Made by a program: the position numbers and the translations under genes. A DNA stretch of 5,127 nucleotides from Arthrobacter sp. Lineage in GTDB: Bacteria > Actinomycetota > Actinomycetes > Actinomycetales > Micrococcaceae. Under the pieces are notes generated by a model. The model searched no databases. It was not told the DNA's origin and saw only the letters and a list, made by a program, of their open reading frames with translations. Position 1 is the stretch's first letter. The number at the start of each line of letters is the position of its first letter. Positions 4,932 to 5,127 of this stretch are shown piece by piece. Location: positions 1 through 5,127 of the forward strand of contig JAODMA010000321.1 of assembly GCA_025464545.1 (NCBI GenBank), read 5' to 3'.

Positions 4932-5045
4932 CCGCGCTTGCCGGGTCCGTTCCGGACCGGCCAGGTCGTCACCCGGGGCACCCCACCGCGAATGGAGGGT
5001 TGCCGGCCAGCAAACCGGGGTTTTGCGCTGGCACTCGTGACCTGG
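4932..5045 (-). promoter_or_regulatory. SAM-IV-type S-adenosylmethionine riboswitch aptamer
   Basis: The minus-strand leader matches the SAM-IV consensus as I know it: GTCACGAGTGCCAGCG, then GCTGGCCGGCAACCCTCC, GCGGTGGGGTGCCCC and GGGTGACGACC. Visible helices are P1, CCAGGTC (5045-5039) with GACCTGG (4967-4961); P2, GCCAGC (5032-5027) with GCTGGC (5011-5006); and P3, ACCCTCC (5000-4994) with GGTGGGGT (4987-4980, one bulge). A downstream hairpin pairs GGTCC (4958-4954) with GGACC (4948-4944). Pseudoknots are possible between CCCGG (5019-5015) and CCGGG (4976-4972), and between CGCG in the P3 loop (4990-4987) and CGCG at 4936-4933. The 3' hairpin and second pseudoknot distinguish SAM-IV from SAM-I. 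It binds SAM and is expected to turn the downstream gene off. Confidence 0.88.
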
Positions 5046-5074
5046 ATAAAAGCGTAGAAATGGCGCGGACGCAA
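5044..5074 (-). promoter_or_regulatory. Probable promoter of the riboswitch leader
   Basis: On the minus strand two overlapping -10 candidates lie just before the aptamer: TACGCT (5056-5051, TANNNT type) and TTTTAT (5051-5046). TTGCGT (5074-5069) is 17 bases upstream of the second and is a partial -35. TACGCT would start transcription at about 5044, at the first bases of P1, which fits well. Bases 5075-5127 show nothing else I can support. Confidence 0.35.
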
Positions 5075-5127
5075 TCACGGAGCAAGATCTGGTCGACGAG
5101 CTTGGGAGCGACCGGCAGTCGGAAGCG

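Overview
The window reads as chromosomal DNA of a high-GC actinobacterium, most likely of the Arthrobacter/Pseudarthrobacter group (Micrococcaceae). The reasons are strong G/C preference at third codon positions, GTG starts, TANNNT-type -10 boxes placed close to start codons, a SirR/MntR-type regulator of the actinobacterial kind and an actinobacterial SAM-IV riboswitch. The genus is inferred; no rRNA or species marker is present.

Every convincing gene lies on the minus strand, so the transcriptional order runs from the right edge to the left. (1) At 4894-5060 a SAM-IV-type riboswitch with its own intrinsic terminator precedes a SufS-like class V PLP enzyme (3451-4893). (2) After 41 bp comes a class I SAM-dependent methyltransferase (2621-3409) with an unusual repeat-built N-terminus. 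(3) A compact mntR-crcB-crcB cluster follows (2554-1028). Both of its junctions are the hexamer TGAATG, so each stop codon directly abuts the next start. (4) A conserved-type hypothetical protein with a probable Cys/His metal site follows (606-977). (5) Next is a 44-residue Lys-rich protein (424-558) that is too short for ordinary ORF calling; its strong Shine-Dalgarno sequence sits inside a hairpin. (6) The left 423 bases contain no convincing gene. They hold several strong stem-loops and one clear plus-strand terminator (277-321).

Functionally, the right part is linked to sulfur and SAM: a SAM sensor probably shuts off a cysteine-desulfurase-like enzyme when SAM is plentiful, with a methyltransferase gene just downstream. 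The middle part joins a manganese-type DtxR-family regulator to the two subunits of a Fluc/CrcB fluoride channel. The charge pattern suggests that these subunits insert in opposite orientations and form an antiparallel heterodimer. Points most worth following up are the riboswitch switching mechanism, the mntR-crcB-crcB linkage, the masked ribosome binding site of the small gene, and the unexplained structured region at the left edge.
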